DNA from: PALSA-505 sp963762615 | GTDB lineage: Bacteria; Actinomycetota; Actinomycetes; Streptosporangiales; Streptosporangiaceae | NCBI GenBank assembly: GCA_963762615.1 | Contig: CAVXLG010000007.1 | Location: 26,191-90,190, forward strand | Direction of reading: 5' to 3' | Length of the DNA stretch: 64,000 nucleotides | Part shown: in pieces, positions 7,884 to 17,626 of the stretch | How positions within the stretch are numbered: position 1 is the stretch's first letter | Layout of the letters: each line of letters starts with the position of its first letter | Program-made: the position numbers and the translations under genes | The notes under the pieces: generated by a model | Database searches by the model: none | What the model saw: the letters and a program-made list of their open reading frames with translations, nothing else | What the model was told of the DNA's origin: nothing

Positions 7884-9158
7884 GTGAAGGGACGGAGCAG
7901 GAGCCCGGCCCGGCGCCTGCTCATCGACGTCACGCCGCTGCGGCGGTCCCGCGATTTCCGGGCCCTGGTCAGCGGGCAGCTGGTATCGGTGCTGGGCACC
8001 CAGCTGACCGCGGTCGCGGTGCCCTACCAGGTGTACGAGCTGACCCGCTCCTCCCTCGACGTGGGGCTGGTCTCGCTCATCCAGCTCGTCCCGCTGATCA
8101 TCGGATCGCTGGTCGGCGGGTCGGTGGTCGATGCCGTGGACCGCCGCCGGTTGCTGCTGGTGATCGAGTCGCTCGCGGCCTGCTGCAGCGCCGGCCTGGC
8201 GATCAACACGGACCTGACCCCGGCGCTGTGGCCGCTGTTCGTCCTGCCGGCCGTGGCCGCCGGGCTGAGCGGCTTCGACAGCGCGGCGCGCAACGCCATG
8301 GTCCCGAACATGGTCCAGCGGTCGGAGGTGTCCACCGCCAACGCGATGTTCCAGGCGCTGTTCCAGTTCGGCGCGGTCGCGGGGCCGGCCGCCGCCGGGC
8401 TGCTGCTGGCCGGGGCCGGGATCCGGTTCGTGTACTGGGTGGACGTGGCCACCTTCGGCGCGTCGCTGCTGGCTGTGTTCCTGATTTCGGCGCAGCGGCC
8501 GGCCGGCGGGGCGCGGCGCCCCGGGCTGCGCTCGATCATCGAGGGCTTCGGCTTCGTCCGCGGGCGGCAGGCCATCCAGGGCGCCTACCTGATCGACATC
8601 AACGCGATGGTGTTCGGCATGCCGCGCGCGCTGTTCCCGGCGCTGGCCAGCACCGTGTTCGGCGGCGGCGCGGCCACGGTCGGCTTCCTCTACGCCGCTC
8701 CCGGCGCCGGAGCCCTGGTCGGCGCGCTGACAACCGGCTGGGTCGGCCGGATCCGGCGGCAGGGCCTGGCCGTGATCATCGCGGTCATCGTATGGGGCCT
8801 GGCCATCGCCGGCTTCGGCCTGGTGTCGTGGCTGCCGGCGGCGCTGTTGCTGCTGGCGGTGGCCGGCTGGGCCGATGTCATCTCGGCCGTGTTCCGCAAC
8901 ACCATCATCCAGCTCGCGGCGCCGGACGCGCTGCGGGGCCGCCTGTCGGGCCTGCAGATGGCGGTGGTCGCCGGGGGCCCCCGGGTGGGAGACTTCGAGG
9001 CCGGGGCGGTGGCCGCCGCCTTCGGCGATACGACGTCGGTGGTCTCCGGCGGACTGGCGTGCATCGCCGGCGCTCTCATCCTGGCCCGGCTGCTGCCCGG
9101 CTTCCGCCGTCAGCGGGCTCGGGACGAGCAGTACCCGGGCGCGCAGGCGGCGGGCTAG
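7884..9158 (+). CDS. DHA3-type MFS exporter
   Basis: A 424-residue MFS permease of the EntS/TetV-like DHA3 group. Typical blocks are SRDFRALVSGQLVSVLGTQL, AVPYQVYELTRSSLDVGLVS, SLVGGSVVDAVDRRRLL (motif A-like), SAARNAMVPNMV and NAMFQALFQFGAVAGPAAAG. Twelve hydrophobic segments are apparent. Start GTG at 7884 is preceded by GAGAGGAAC. The frame is open far upstream, but those residues overlap the preceding gene and do not look like an MFS protein. It is probably in one transcription unit with the DHA2 pump. Substrate unknown; siderophores or drugs are typical for the group. Confidence 0.85.
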   Translation: MKGRSRSPARRLLIDVTPLRRSRDFRALVSGQLVSVLGTQLTAVAVPYQVYELTRSSLDVGLVSLIQLVPLIIGSLVGGSVVDAVDRRRLLLVIESLAACCSAGLAINTDLTPALWPLFVLPAVAAGLSGFDSAARNAMVPNMVQRSEVSTANAMFQALFQFGAVAGPAAAGLLLAGAGIRFVYWVDVATFGASLLAVFLISAQRPAGGARRPGLRSIIEGFGFVRGRQAIQGAYLIDINAMVFGMPRALFPALASTVFGGGAATVGFLYAAPGAGALVGALTTGWVGRIRRQGLAVIIAVIVWGLAIAGFGLVSWLPAALLLLAVAGWADVISAVFRNTIIQLAAPDALRGRLSGLQMAVVAGGPRVGDFEAGAVAAAFGDTTSVVSGGLACIAGALILARLLPGFRRQRARDEQYPGAQAAG

Positions 9159-9358
9159 CAGCGGGGCGGTCCCGGGGCGGACTTCCAGGTTCCTGGATCT
9201 CGGCGCGGCATGGTAGGGCCAGTCCGCCGCGGGTAGCACAATGGAGCCGCGGGGCTGGCGGGCATGCAAGCGGCAGTGACCGCCGCGGCCCGGGCTGCCG
9301 CGGCTGGGGTGCCGCCGGCCGCCCCGCTGCGATCTGATCACCGGGCGGAAGGAACCGC

Positions 9359-10641
9359 ATGAGCGAGTGGCCTGAGGGCTGGTACCGCGACGGCCCGTCG
9401 CGCGCACCGTCCGGGGGCGGCGACCCGCACCAGGCAGGGCCGGGAGATTCCTACGGTGCGCCTGTCGGCCGGCGGGAGCCGGACGGGCACCGGCCAGCCT
9501 GGCGCCGGCCTGCCGGATGCCGGCCCGGGCGGCCAGGCCGGTACCGGCTACCGCAACGCCGGCCCTGGCTACCGCAGCGCCGAAGCCCCGCCGGGCGGCT
9601 GGCCGGAGCAGCCGCCGGCCCAGACGGGCAGGCCCGCCGCCGGAAGCGGCCGGAGCGGGTGGCGCAGGCCTGGCCGGTGGATCAAGATCATCGCAGGTCT
9701 CGTCGTGCTGATCCTGCTCGTGTCGGCGGGCCTGTACTTCTACCTCGACTCCCACCTCCACCGGGAGAACGTGCTCATCAACTATCCGAACCGGCCGGCC
9801 GCCTCGGCCGGAATCCAACTGGCTCATCACCGGCTCGGACAGCCGGCAGGGCCTGACCCGCGCGCAGGAGCGTCAGTACTCCACCGGCCGCGACATCGGC
9901 GGCCACCGGTCCGACACGATCATGGTGCTGCACATCCCGTCCAACGGAACGCGCGCGGTGCTGGTCAGCCTGCCGCGCGACTCGTACGTACCGATCCCTG
10001 GACACGGTTACAACAAGATCAACGCCGCGTACTCGTTCGGCGGCCCCAAGCTGCTCGCCGAGACCGTGCAGAACCTCACCGGCCTGCGCATCGACCACTA
10101 CATGGGGATCGGCTTCGGCGGCTTCGTCGGCGTGGTGGACGCGGTCGGCGGCGTGCGCATGTGCCTGCCGGGGCCGCTCAGGGACAAGGCTTCAGGCCTG
10201 AATCTCAAGGCGGGCTGCCAGACGCTCAGCGGCGGCGAGGCGCTCAGCTACGTGCGCGACCGGCACGACTTCGCCAACCAGGATCTGCAGCGGATCCAGG
10301 ACCAACGGCAGTTCGTCAAGTCGCTGCTGACCAAGCTCACCAGCCCGGGAACCATGCTCAACCCGTTCGCCTCGGTACCCGCCGCATTCGGCACCGCTGG
10401 AGCCCTCACCGTGGACTCGGGTACCCATCTGTACCAGCTCGTCCAGGCCGCGTTCGCGCTGCGCAACCCGCAGACCACGACCGTGCCGATCGCCAATGCC
10501 AACTACCCCACCAGCAACGCCGGCGACGCCGTGCAGCTGAACCCGGCGCTGGCCCGTCAGCTTTTCCGTGACCTCGGCGCCGACCGCGCGGTGCCGAAGC
10601 ACCTGCTCACCGGGTCCTCCCTGTCCGGGATGGGGGGATAG
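9359..10641 (+). pseudogene. LytR-CpsA-Psr (LCP) family protein, frameshifted
   Basis: LCP proteins attach teichoic-acid-like or arabinogalactan polymers to peptidoglycan outside the membrane. The N terminus MSEWPEGWYRDGPSR (good GGAAGGAAC site) is in one frame. A Gly/Pro-rich linker and the TM segment IIAGLVVLILLVSAGLYFYL are in a second frame from about 9456. From about 9810 the LCP domain (NWLITGSDSRQGLTRAQE, DTIMVLHIP, LVSLPRDSYVPIPG, KINAAYSFGG) runs in a third frame to 10641. The conserved Asp and Arg residues are present. All parts are ordered and collinear, so two single-base indels separate it from an intact gene. Confidence 0.85.
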
Positions 10642-10652
10642 GGCCCGGGGCG

Positions 10653-11204
10653 GTTTTCCCGCCCGGCACCTCCAAGTGGAACAGGATCGAGCACCGGCTG
10701 TTCTCCGCGATCTCGATGAACTGGCGGGGCAGGCCGCTGACCAGCCACGAAGCCATCGTCGAGACTATCGCGGCCACCTCCACCATTACCGGGCTGACCG
10801 TGCGCGCGCAGCTGGACACCGGCTTATACCCGACCGGTGTCAAGGTCAGCGACCAGGAGATGGCCGCCCTGCCTATCACCCGCCACCACTTCCACGGCGA
10901 CTGGAACTACACCCTGCACCCGCACACCGGCCAGGCCCGCGGGCCCGCGGAACCGGGGCCGCAAGCCCCCAGCGGATGGGACCGCACCACACTGGCCCAC
11001 CCCGCCCTGACCGGGCTGCCCCGCAAGCATCCAGGCGATCTGGTCGCCGCGCTGGCAGCCCCATGGCGCGCGCAGCGGGAGCAGGACCGGCACCAGCGGC
11101 GGGGCAGCGACCGGCAACGGGCACCCGGAGCCGGCCCCTCCCAGACTGACCCTCTTACGGCAGGCCGGGAACCTCCCCTTGCTCATTTTGTGCTCATAGG
11201 TTAA
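10653..11204 (+). pseudogene. ISAzo13-family transposase, 3' remnant
   Basis: Immediately after the LCP stop, the frame FPPGTSKWNRIEHRLFSAIS, then NWRGRPLTSHEAIVETIAAT and a terminal HGDWNYTLHP matches the C-terminal end of ISAzo13-type transposases. The N-terminal two thirds, including the first catalytic residues, are absent. The remaining frame to 11204 looks non-homologous. This is a decayed insertion fragment. Confidence 0.7.
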
Positions 11205-11268
11205 TCCGGGCTGGTTCGGTATCATGCGTACCGTCACAATCCGTTACGGGGCGCAGCCCGGAGGTCAC

Positions 11269-11517
11269 ATGAGCACCGACAGCATCCCCGGAACCTCGTC
11301 CGCTCTCGGCCTCTCCTCACGGGAGGCGGAAATCATGACGCTCATCGCCGAGGGGCACTCCAACGGCCAGATTGCGACCGCGCTGACCGTCGCCGAGAAG
11401 ACGGTGAAGAATCACGTCAACCGGATCTACGCGAAACTCGGGGTCGGCTCCCGTCGGGCCGCGATCGCCTGCTGGCTAGGAAACGGCCTGAACTCGGGCA
11501 ACGGCACGCCCGGCTGA
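11269..11517 (+). CDS. small LuxR-type HTH regulator
   Basis: An 82-residue protein that is almost only a GerE/LuxR HTH: LGLSSREAEIMTLIAEGHSN followed by KTVKNHVNRIYAKLGVGSRR. A GGAGG site lies five bases before ATG 11269, favoured over the upstream ATG at 11224. No receiver or sensor domain is attached, so it is a stand-alone DNA-binding protein. It precedes the two-component pair but is separated by a 170-nt repeat tract. Confidence 0.8.
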   Translation: MSTDSIPGTSSALGLSSREAEIMTLIAEGHSNGQIATALTVAEKTVKNHVNRIYAKLGVGSRRAAIACWLGNGLNSGNGTPG

Positions 11518-11518
11518 T

Positions 11519-11690
11519 GCCCGGCCCGGCGCGCCCGCCCCCGGCCTGCGGCGCCCCCGGCTTGCGCCGCGCCCCGTCCTGCGGCGCCCCCGTCCTGCGC
11601 CGCCCCAGGCCTGGACCGCGCCCCGGCCTGAGACCCCTCCGGCCTGGACCGCGCCCCGTCCTGTGACCCCCTCCCCCACCTGCGCCGTCC
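11519..11690. repeat. tandem array of 16-17-nt GC-rich units
   Basis: About ten consecutive imperfect units resemble GGCCTGGACCGCGCCCC, GTCCTGCGGCGCCCCC and GGCCTGCGGCGCCCCC. They fill the gap between the LuxR-type gene and the response regulator. No coding role is likely, and the frame on the minus strand is a by-product of the repeats. Confidence 0.6.
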
Positions 11691-11795
11691 TTGGCCTACG
11701 ACGCCCCGGCCTGCCCGCCCGGCCGGAGGGATCGCGCGCTTTTTTTTCAGCGCGCTTTCAGGAAACACCCAGGGTCATGGGTCACAATGGTGACC

Positions 11796-12518
11796 ATGAC
11801 TACAGCTGTTACCGACGGGCAGCGGCAGCCGGATGCCCGGCTGCTGGTGGTCGAGGACGAGCCGAATATCCTGGAACTGCTGTCCGCGAGCCTGCGTTAC
11901 GCGGGCTTCGACGTGGTCACCGCCGCGGCCGGCAGCGAGGCCGTACAGGCCGCGCAGCGGCACCGGCCCGACCTCATCGTGCTCGACGTGATGCTGCCAG
12001 ACATGGACGGCTTCGACGTGGTCAGGCGGCTTCGCGGCGGCGGTGCGCGCATCCCGGTGGTCTTCCTGACCGCGCGGGACGCGACTGAGGACAAGATCCG
12101 CGGGCTCACCCTCGGCGGTGACGACTACGTGACCAAGCCCTTCAGCCTGGAAGAGGTCATCGCGCGGATCCGGGCGGTGCTGCGCCGGACCCGCGGCGAC
12201 GGCTCCGAGCCCACGCCGCGGCTGAAGTTCTCCGACCTCGAGCTCGACGAGGACAGCCACGAGGTGTGGCGGAACGGCAGCCAGATCCAGCTGTCCCCTA
12301 CCGAGTTCAAGCTGCTCAGGTACTTCATGAGCAACGCCAACCGGGTGCTGTCCAAGATGCAGATCCTGGACCACGTCTGGGACTACGACTTCCGCGGCGA
12401 CACCGGGATCGTCGAGTCCTACGTCTCGGTACTGCGGCGTAAGGTTGACACAGTCGAGCCGCGCCTGATCCACACCCTGCGCGGGGTCGGGTACGTGCTC
12501 AGGCTCCCCTCCTCCTAG
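11796..12518 (+). CDS. OmpR/PhoB-family response regulator
   Basis: Two-component DNA-binding regulator. The receiver domain begins RLLVVEDEPNI; the phosphoacceptor Asp is in LIVLDVMLPDMDG, with the switch Thr and Lys in FLTARDA and DDYVTKPF. The C-terminal winged helix has SPTEFKLLRYFMSNANRVLS and a final TLRGVGYVLR. Start is ATG 11796; in-frame starts at 11787 and 11790 are also possible, and no strong ribosome site decides between them. The partner histidine kinase starts seven bases after the stop. Confidence 0.9.
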   Translation: MTTAVTDGQRQPDARLLVVEDEPNILELLSASLRYAGFDVVTAAAGSEAVQAAQRHRPDLIVLDVMLPDMDGFDVVRRLRGGGARIPVVFLTARDATEDKIRGLTLGGDDYVTKPFSLEEVIARIRAVLRRTRGDGSEPTPRLKFSDLELDEDSHEVWRNGSQIQLSPTEFKLLRYFMSNANRVLSKMQILDHVWDYDFRGDTGIVESYVSVLRRKVDTVEPRLIHTLRGVGYVLRLPSS

Positions 12519-12525
12519 GCATCTC

Positions 12526-14291
12526 ATGACCGACTCCGCCACGACCGCGACAGCACCGCCCAGCCGGGCCTGGCAGCGGCCCGTGGCAGGCCGTCAGCCG
12601 GCTTTCCGCCCGGACCCCGCTGCGGATCAAGCTGATCGCGGCGCTGCTGGCGCTGGTGATCGCCGCGCTGGCGTGCATCAGCGTCGCCGGGATCTTCGAG
12701 TTCCGCAGCTACCTGCTCGGCCGGACCGACCGGGAGCTGATCAGCCAGTTCGAAACCGCCAACGCCACACTTCAGCAGTCGCCGGACGGAGTCGGGACGG
12801 CCCAGCCCCTGGTCATCACGGCCGGACAGTACATAGAGGCATTTGTGCCGACCGGCGAGCAGCTGAGGGCAAGCCAGTTCGCAGCGGCCAATCAGCTGCC
12901 GGACATCCCGTCCAGCGCCGCGTGGCTCAAGGCCAACTCGGGGCGGCTGGTGACGGTGCCTGCGCTGGCAGGCGGCAGCGCCTGGCGGGTACTGACCGGG
13001 GCCGTGCAGTACCCCGGCCCGATCCCGGGGAGCGTCGTCACTGGCACGCTGGTCGTCGGCGAGAACCTGGGCAGCATCAACCAGACCATCGGGAGGCTGG
13101 TCAGCATCGACCTGATCGTCGGCGCGATCGTCGTGCTCGGCCTGGCCATCGTCGGCGTCGCCGTGGTCCGCACCAGCCTGCGGCCGCTGGCCGAGATCGA
13201 GCGGACGGCCGGAGAGATCGCCGCCGGGGATTCTGAGCCGCCGCGTCCCCGACCGCGACCCGCGCACCGAGGTCGGCAGCCTCGGCCGGTCGCTCAACGC
13301 CATGCTCGCTCACATCGAGGCCGCGTTCCGCGCCCAGACCCGATCCGAGGCGGCCGCCCGCCAGTCCGAGAGCCGGATGCGGCAGTTCGCGGCCGATGCC
13401 AGCCACGAGCTGCGCACGCCGCTGACCGCGATCAAGGGCTTCGCCGAGTACTACCGTCAGCGCGGCGGCGTGACGGAGAACGGCAGCGGCGAGCTCAGCC
13501 GCGAGGACGTAGACCGGATCATGAACCGGGTCGAGGACGAGGCCACCCGGATGGGGGTGCTCGTGGAGGACCTGCTGCTGCTGGCCCGGATCGACCAGCA
13601 GCGCCCGCTCGAGCAGCGCCCGGTTGACGTGCTGGCCCTGGCCGCCGACGCCGTCCAGGACGCCCGCATGATCGCGCCGGAACGGGAGGTGCGGCTCACC
13701 GTCGGGCACGATACCGCCTTCATCGTCACCGGCGACGAGGCGCGGCTGCGCCAGGTCGTCGGCAACCTCATGACCAACGCGCTGACTCATACCCCGGGCG
13801 GGACGCCGGTAGAGATGCACGTCCGCGCCGGGCTGCTCGGCGCCGCCCCGGGCCCTGCCGCGCCGGGCGTCCCGGCTCAGCCGGTTCCCGCCGTCGTCCT
13901 CGAGGTGGTCGATCACGGGCCGGGGATGTCCAGCGAGCAGGCGCAGCGGGTATTCGAGCGGTTCTATCGCGCTGACCAGGCAAGGACGCGGCAGACCGGC
14001 GGCACGGGGCTCGGCCTGGCCATCGTGTCCGCGCTGGTCAACGCGCACGGCGGCACCGTGTCGGTGGACACCGAGCCCGGCCGGGGAGCCACGTTCCGCG
14101 TCGCCCTGCCGCTGGCCCCCGAGGCACAGGGCCCACCGTCCCCCGAGGAGCGGGATTTGCCGGTCCCCGGGGAGCAGAGCACACCGGGGCCCGACGAGAC
14201 GGCTTCCCGGTACCGGCAGGCTGGCCCGCCGGACGGGTCCGGCCACTCCCCCGACATCGTGGAACACAATTCCTGGCGGCCGTTCTCCTGA
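12526..14291 (+). pseudogene. sensor histidine kinase, frameshifted
   Basis: Partner of the preceding response regulator. Order: short cytosolic N terminus (MTDSATTATAPPS), then a shift near 12583 into TPLRIKLIAALLALVIAALA (TM1), an extracytoplasmic domain, TM2 (LIVGAIVVLGLAIVGVAVV) and the start of HAMP. A second shift near 13230, where one extra T lies in GATTCTGAGC, leads to the rest of HAMP, the HisKA box DASHELRTPLTAIKG and the HATPase blocks NLMTNALTHTPGG, DHGPGM and GGTGLGLAI. The last ~70 residues are Pro-rich. Every domain is conserved, so sequencing indels are as likely as true inactivation. Confidence 0.87.
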
Positions 14292-14361
14292 CCGGGAGGC
14301 CAGCCACCTGCCCGACCGGCAAGCCAGCCACCTGCCCGACCGGCAGGCCAGCCCTCTGCCC
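14290..14361. repeat. three 24-nt tandem repeats at the kinase stop codon
   Basis: Three adjacent copies begin GACCGGGAGG, GACCGGCAAG and GACCGGCAGG, each followed by CCAGCCACCTGCCC or a near match. The first copy overlaps the TGA of the histidine kinase gene. A partial fourth copy follows. Confidence 0.7.
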
Positions 14362-14392
14362 GGCCGACAGGTAGCTGTCTGCCGACCGTGGG

Positions 14393-15251
14393 TCAGCCGC
14401 GCAGCGCCGTGCGGGCCGCGTCGTGGACCGCGCCGGCGTATCCCGAGCCGAACAGGCAGGCGTGCACGAGCAGCGGATGCAGCTGGTGCAGCGCCACCCG
14501 GGACCGCCAGCCGCCGGCCAGCGGTGACGCCTCGGCGTAGGCCGCGAGGATGCGGTCCAGCCCCGGCGCGCCGAACAGGGCGAGCATGGCCAGGTCGGTT
14601 TCCCGGTGCCCGCCGTGAGCCGCCGGGTCGATCAGCCAGCCGCGGCCGGCCGACCACAGCACATTGCCTGACCAGCAGTCGCCGTGGACGCGGCTGGGCG
14701 GCTCGGCGGGCCCGGCCAGGTCGCCGATCCGGTCGGCCACCGACTCCACCAGCCTGACGTCGGCCGGGGCCAGCGTGCCCGCGTCGGCGGCGCGGCGCAA
14801 GAACGGAAGCAGCCGGCGGTTCGCGTACCACTGCGGCCAGGCTTCCGGCCCGCGCGCGGGCGCGTTGTCGAGCGGCAGGCTGGCGATGAACCCCGGCCAC
14901 GGGGCGCCGAAGGCTTCCGCTCCGGCCCCGTGCAGGCGGGCAAGATCCCGGCCGAACCGCTCCGCCGCGGCCGGCCCGGCCGCCGGCCGGCACCCAGGAC
15001 AGGACGAGGGCGCTCTCGTCGCAGCCGAGCACCTCGGGCACCGGCACCGCGGCCGCGGCCGCTATCCACCGCAGCCCGCTGGCTTCCGAGCGCAAGAGTG
15101 CGCCCAGGCGCCGTTCGGAAATCTTGGCAAAGATCGTGCGCCCATCGGCCAGCTGCCCGCGGTAGTGCCGCCACAGATGCTGGCCGCCGGTCGCCTGCAC
15201 CTCGGTCACGGCCGTTCCTGTGAGCTGCGCAATCCGGCCAGCCGGGTCCAT
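14393..15251 (-). pseudogene. fructosamine kinase family protein, one frameshift
   Basis: Aminoglycoside-phosphotransferase-fold kinase of the fructosamine-3-kinase group, which phosphorylates protein-bound sugars so that they detach. The N-terminal half (GGQHLWRHYRGQLADGRTIF, then FAKISERRLGALLRSEASGL) is in one frame to about 14990. The rest, with AAERFGRDLARLHGAGAEAF, the catalytic loop VHGDCWSGNVLW and the metal-binding LIDPAAHGGHRETDLAML, is in another. It begins eight bases after the LMW phosphatase gene, so the two are one operon, a pairing I recall from other actinobacteria. Confidence 0.82.
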
Positions 15252-15259
15252 CCGCGGGC

Positions 15260-15832
15260 TCAGCGCCCGCCGGGACGGGCGGGGCGGTCACCGGCCAGGG
15301 CCGCGCCGAGCAGCTCGGCGAGCCCGCCCGCGGCGGCCTCGATAAAGTCGAGAACCGCTCCGAACGACGCGCTCGTGCCGTCGTAGGGATCCGGGACTTC
15401 CGCGTCCGGACCTGACCGCGGGTCGAACGAGCGCAGCAGCCGGATCCGGTCGCGTTCGGCAGGCCGGGCGCCGGCCATCCGGCGCAGGTCCGTGAGGTTG
15501 CTCTCGTCCATGGCCAGCACCAGGTCACGCTGCGCCAGCCAGGAGCGCCGGATCTGCCGGGCCCGGTGCCGGGCGCCGTCATAGCCGCGGCGGCCGAGCT
15601 CGTCTCGGGCGCGCGAGTCCATCCGGCCGCCGACGTGCCAGTCCCCGGTGCCCGCGCTGTCCACGGTGACGGCGCCCCCCAGCCCGGCCCGGTCGAGCTC
15701 GGCCTGCAGCACGGCCTCGGCCATCGGGGAGCGGCAGATGTTGCCCAGGCAGACCAGGAGGATCCGGTACGGGCCGCCCGGGTCGCGCGGCGGCGGCAGC
15801 GTGTCTGGCCAGGCCGGGGGCAGCGTTGTCAT
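15260..15832 (-). CDS. low-molecular-weight protein-tyrosine phosphatase
   Basis: A 190-residue phosphatase. The P-loop VCLGNICRSP places the nucleophile Cys at about residue 28 and the Arg at 34, and the general-acid loop reads VPDPYDG. Start chosen as ATG 15830-15832 (MTTLPPAWPD), because the open frame upstream has no phosphatase homology and runs towards the tRNA. It likely dephosphorylates protein tyrosines or acts in polysaccharide-export control. The downstream gene is the fructosamine kinase. Confidence 0.9.
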   Translation of the reverse strand: MTTLPPAWPDTLPPPRDPGGPYRILLVCLGNICRSPMAEAVLQAELDRAGLGGAVTVDSAGTGDWHVGGRMDSRARDELGRRGYDGARHRARQIRRSWLAQRDLVLAMDESNLTDLRRMAGARPAERDRIRLLRSFDPRSGPDAEVPDPYDGTSASFGAVLDFIEAAAGGLAELLGAALAGDRPARPGGR

Positions 15833-16003
15833 GTCGTCATCCCGTCGCAGTGGCACCTCCACGAGATAGTAGGCCACGCATACCCGCCAACAGGACGGCC
15901 AGACCGAGCGCGCAGCGGCGCCGGTGCGGCCGGCGGGACGGACGGCGCGGGGCAGGGAAATTCGCACGACTTCCTGGATGCTGCTAGCATCACAGCGTCC
16001 CAA

Positions 16004-16076
16004 GCGCCGCTAGCTCAACTGGCAGAGCAGCGGACTCTTAATCCGCGGGTTCGGGGTTCGAGTCCCTGGCGGCGCA
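16004..16076 (+). tRNA. tRNA-Lys (anticodon CUU)
   Basis: The 73-nt cloverleaf has acceptor strands GCGCCGC and GCGGCGC, D arm GCTC/GAGC, anticodon stem GCGGA/TCCGC with loop CTCTTAA (anticodon CTT) and T arm CGGGG/CCCTG around TTCGAGT. Discriminator is A; CCA is not encoded. Its 3' half serves as the integration site of the downstream island. Confidence 0.95.
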
Positions 16077-16081
16077 CCCGT
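16035..16081 (+). repeat. attL: 47-bp direct repeat in tRNA-Lys
   Basis: It runs from CTCTTAATCCGCGG in the anticodon loop through the tRNA 3' end to CACCCGT. An exact copy is at 25373-25419. Sequence diverges immediately outside the repeat on both sides. Confidence 0.9.
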
Positions 16082-16123
16082 TGACCTGCCCTTACTCCCC
16101 GACTCGTCTGCTTCATCGCGAGC

Positions 16124-16146
16124 GGGTTGCAGTCCGGGTTGCAGTT
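16124..16146. promoter_or_regulatory. putative integrase arm-type sites, left end
   Basis: Two direct copies of GGGTTGCAGT, 12 bp apart, lie between attL and the integrase stop. The same pair with the same spacing recurs at 25256-25278 just inside attR. Position and pairing suggest tyrosine-recombinase arm binding sites. Confidence 0.55.
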
Positions 16147-16150
16147 GGCT

Positions 16151-17413
16151 TCAGGGTGAGCCCCAGAGCGCCTGGCCGATGCGGTCGGCGGCGTCGGTCA
16201 TCACCTGGGGCAGCACGTGCGTGTAGCGGGTGGTCATGCTGATCTGCGAATGACCGAGAATCTCCATCACCACGCGCTGATCGACGCCTTGAGCGAGCAG
16301 CAGGGTTGCCGCGGTGTGCCGGGCGTCGTGCAGCCGGGCGTCGCGGATGCCAGCGGTTTTGAGGAGCGCCTTCCAGTCGGCATGCGCGCCGATCGGCCTG
16401 CCGTTGGCCTGGCACCAGACGAAATCACCGTCGTGCCACCGCGATCCGGCGGCGATCCGCTCGGCGAGCTGGGCCACCCGGTGGGCTTTGAGCGCGGAGA
16501 CGAGCGCGGCCGGAAGAGCGATGACCCGGCGGGACTTGGCCGATTTCAGCTCGGCCAGGATCAGGCCGCCGCCGGTCCGCTGCGGGCAGGAGCGAGCGTG
16601 GGCCGTGCAGCCGCGGGGGCAGCTCGACCGGTGGCGGTCCTTGCCGCACAGGTGCGGGTCGGCGCAGCCGTGCTGCCAGCGCTGCCGCTGGAGCTGCCAC
16701 CGCACGGTCAGGGTCGCGGCGTCCAGGTCGATGTACCGCCAGCACAGGCCGAGCGCTTCGCCCTGGCGCAGCCCGAGCGCGAGGGCGACGCTCCACCGGG
16801 TGCCATTGCGCCGGCCTGCGGCCAGGGCTGTGATCTTCTGGGCTTCGTCCAGGGTCAGCGGCTGGACTTCCCCCGGCTGCGCGGACGGGGCGTTGACCAG
16901 GGTGGCGACGTTGCGGGAGACGTAGCCGCGCTGGACGGCGACCTTGAGCGCGCGGGACAGGATCCGGTGAATCTGCAGGACGGTGGCGGGGGCCAGGCCC
17001 TCGGCGTCGAGCCTGGTGTAGAACCGCTCTAGGTGCTCGGGGGTCAGCCGGTCGAGGCGGTGGCGGCCGATGCCGGGGATGATCCTGTTGCGGACCTTCG
17101 GTCGGTAGGTGCTGTCTAGGGTGGACCGGCGGACTCGCCGGGATGCGACGGTGGTCAGCCAGGTTTCCATCCACTGGTCCACGGTCAGGCTGCTGCCGGG
17201 CTTAGTGATGCGGCTGGTGTCGCGCTGGCGCTCCAGCTCCTGGACCTTGCGGGTGACCTCGGCCTCGCTGCGGCCCTTGCGGTGGCGCCGGTCGGGCGAG
17301 CCGTCGTCCTTGGTGCCGACCGTGACCCAGCCGTGCCACCAGCCATCGGCGCCGAGGTAGACCGAGGATCGGCGGTTGGGCCTGCGGCAGGCATCACGCC
17401 ACCCTGACATCAC
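16151..17413 (-). CDS. int: tyrosine recombinase/integrase of the island
   Basis: A 420-residue phage-type integrase. The N-terminal arm-binding part holds VYLGADGWWHGWVTVGTKDD, and the SAM-like core-binding domain begins LTVDQWMETWL. The catalytic domain has Arg in ALGLRQGEALGL, the HxxR box LHDARHTAATLLL, GHSQISMTTRYTHV and the nucleophile Tyr in TRYTHV. A cysteine-rich insert (CADPHLCGKDRHRSSCPRGC) lies inside the catalytic domain and may bind zinc, as in several actinomycete integrases. It reads toward attL and the tRNA. Its start overlaps the excisionase-like gene by 20 nt, so the two are co-translated. Confidence 0.93.
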   Translation of the reverse strand: MMSGWRDACRRPNRRSSVYLGADGWWHGWVTVGTKDDGSPDRRHRKGRSEAEVTRKVQELERQRDTSRITKPGSSLTVDQWMETWLTTVASRRVRRSTLDSTYRPKVRNRIIPGIGRHRLDRLTPEHLERFYTRLDAEGLAPATVLQIHRILSRALKVAVQRGYVSRNVATLVNAPSAQPGEVQPLTLDEAQKITALAAGRRNGTRWSVALALGLRQGEALGLCWRYIDLDAATLTVRWQLQRQRWQHGCADPHLCGKDRHRSSCPRGCTAHARSCPQRTGGGLILAELKSAKSRRVIALPAALVSALKAHRVAQLAERIAAGSRWHDGDFVWCQANGRPIGAHADWKALLKTAGIRDARLHDARHTAATLLLAQGVDQRVVMEILGHSQISMTTRYTHVLPQVMTDAADRIGQALWGSP

Positions 17414-17606
17414 CGGGCACGGCGGACTCGTTCTCGAGTTCGCGGACGAACGCGCGCAGGGCGTCGGCGGTCACGAACCGGCACCCGCCGAGCTTGATCG
17501 ACCGCAGCTGTCCCGACTTGATGAGCCCGAACAGCGCGGTACGGCCGATGCCCAGGACACGGGCCGCCTCGGCCGGGCGGTACATCAGCTGATCCATGAT
17601 GATCAT
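17394..17606 (-). CDS. xis: excisionase-like MerR/HTH_17 DNA-binding protein
   Basis: A 70-residue winged-helix protein of the excisionase family: MYRPAEAARVLGIGRTALFG, then LIKSGQLRSIKLGGCRFVT. It overlaps the integrase start and would be translated just before it, the standard arrangement in actinomycete integrative elements. Expected role: directing excision by bending the attachment arms. Confidence 0.85.
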   Translation of the reverse strand: MIIMDQLMYRPAEAARVLGIGRTALFGLIKSGQLRSIKLGGCRFVTADALRAFVRELENESAVPGDVRVA

Positions 17607-17626
17607 TCCTCCGGGAGTCTGGTGAG

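Noticed and set aside
7293..9830. An 845-codon open frame on the minus strand across both MFS genes.
   Set aside because: It is antisense to two well-conserved membrane proteins and has low-complexity Arg/Gln/His-rich composition; it results from high GC at third positions.
11519..11690. The repeat tract as a CRISPR array.
   Set aside because: Units are only 16-17 nt, imperfect and directly adjacent, with no spacers and no cas genes nearby.
13101..15251. A 716-codon minus-strand frame.
   Set aside because: Only its first ~90 codons are real (fructosamine kinase before the frameshift); the rest is antisense to the histidine kinase.
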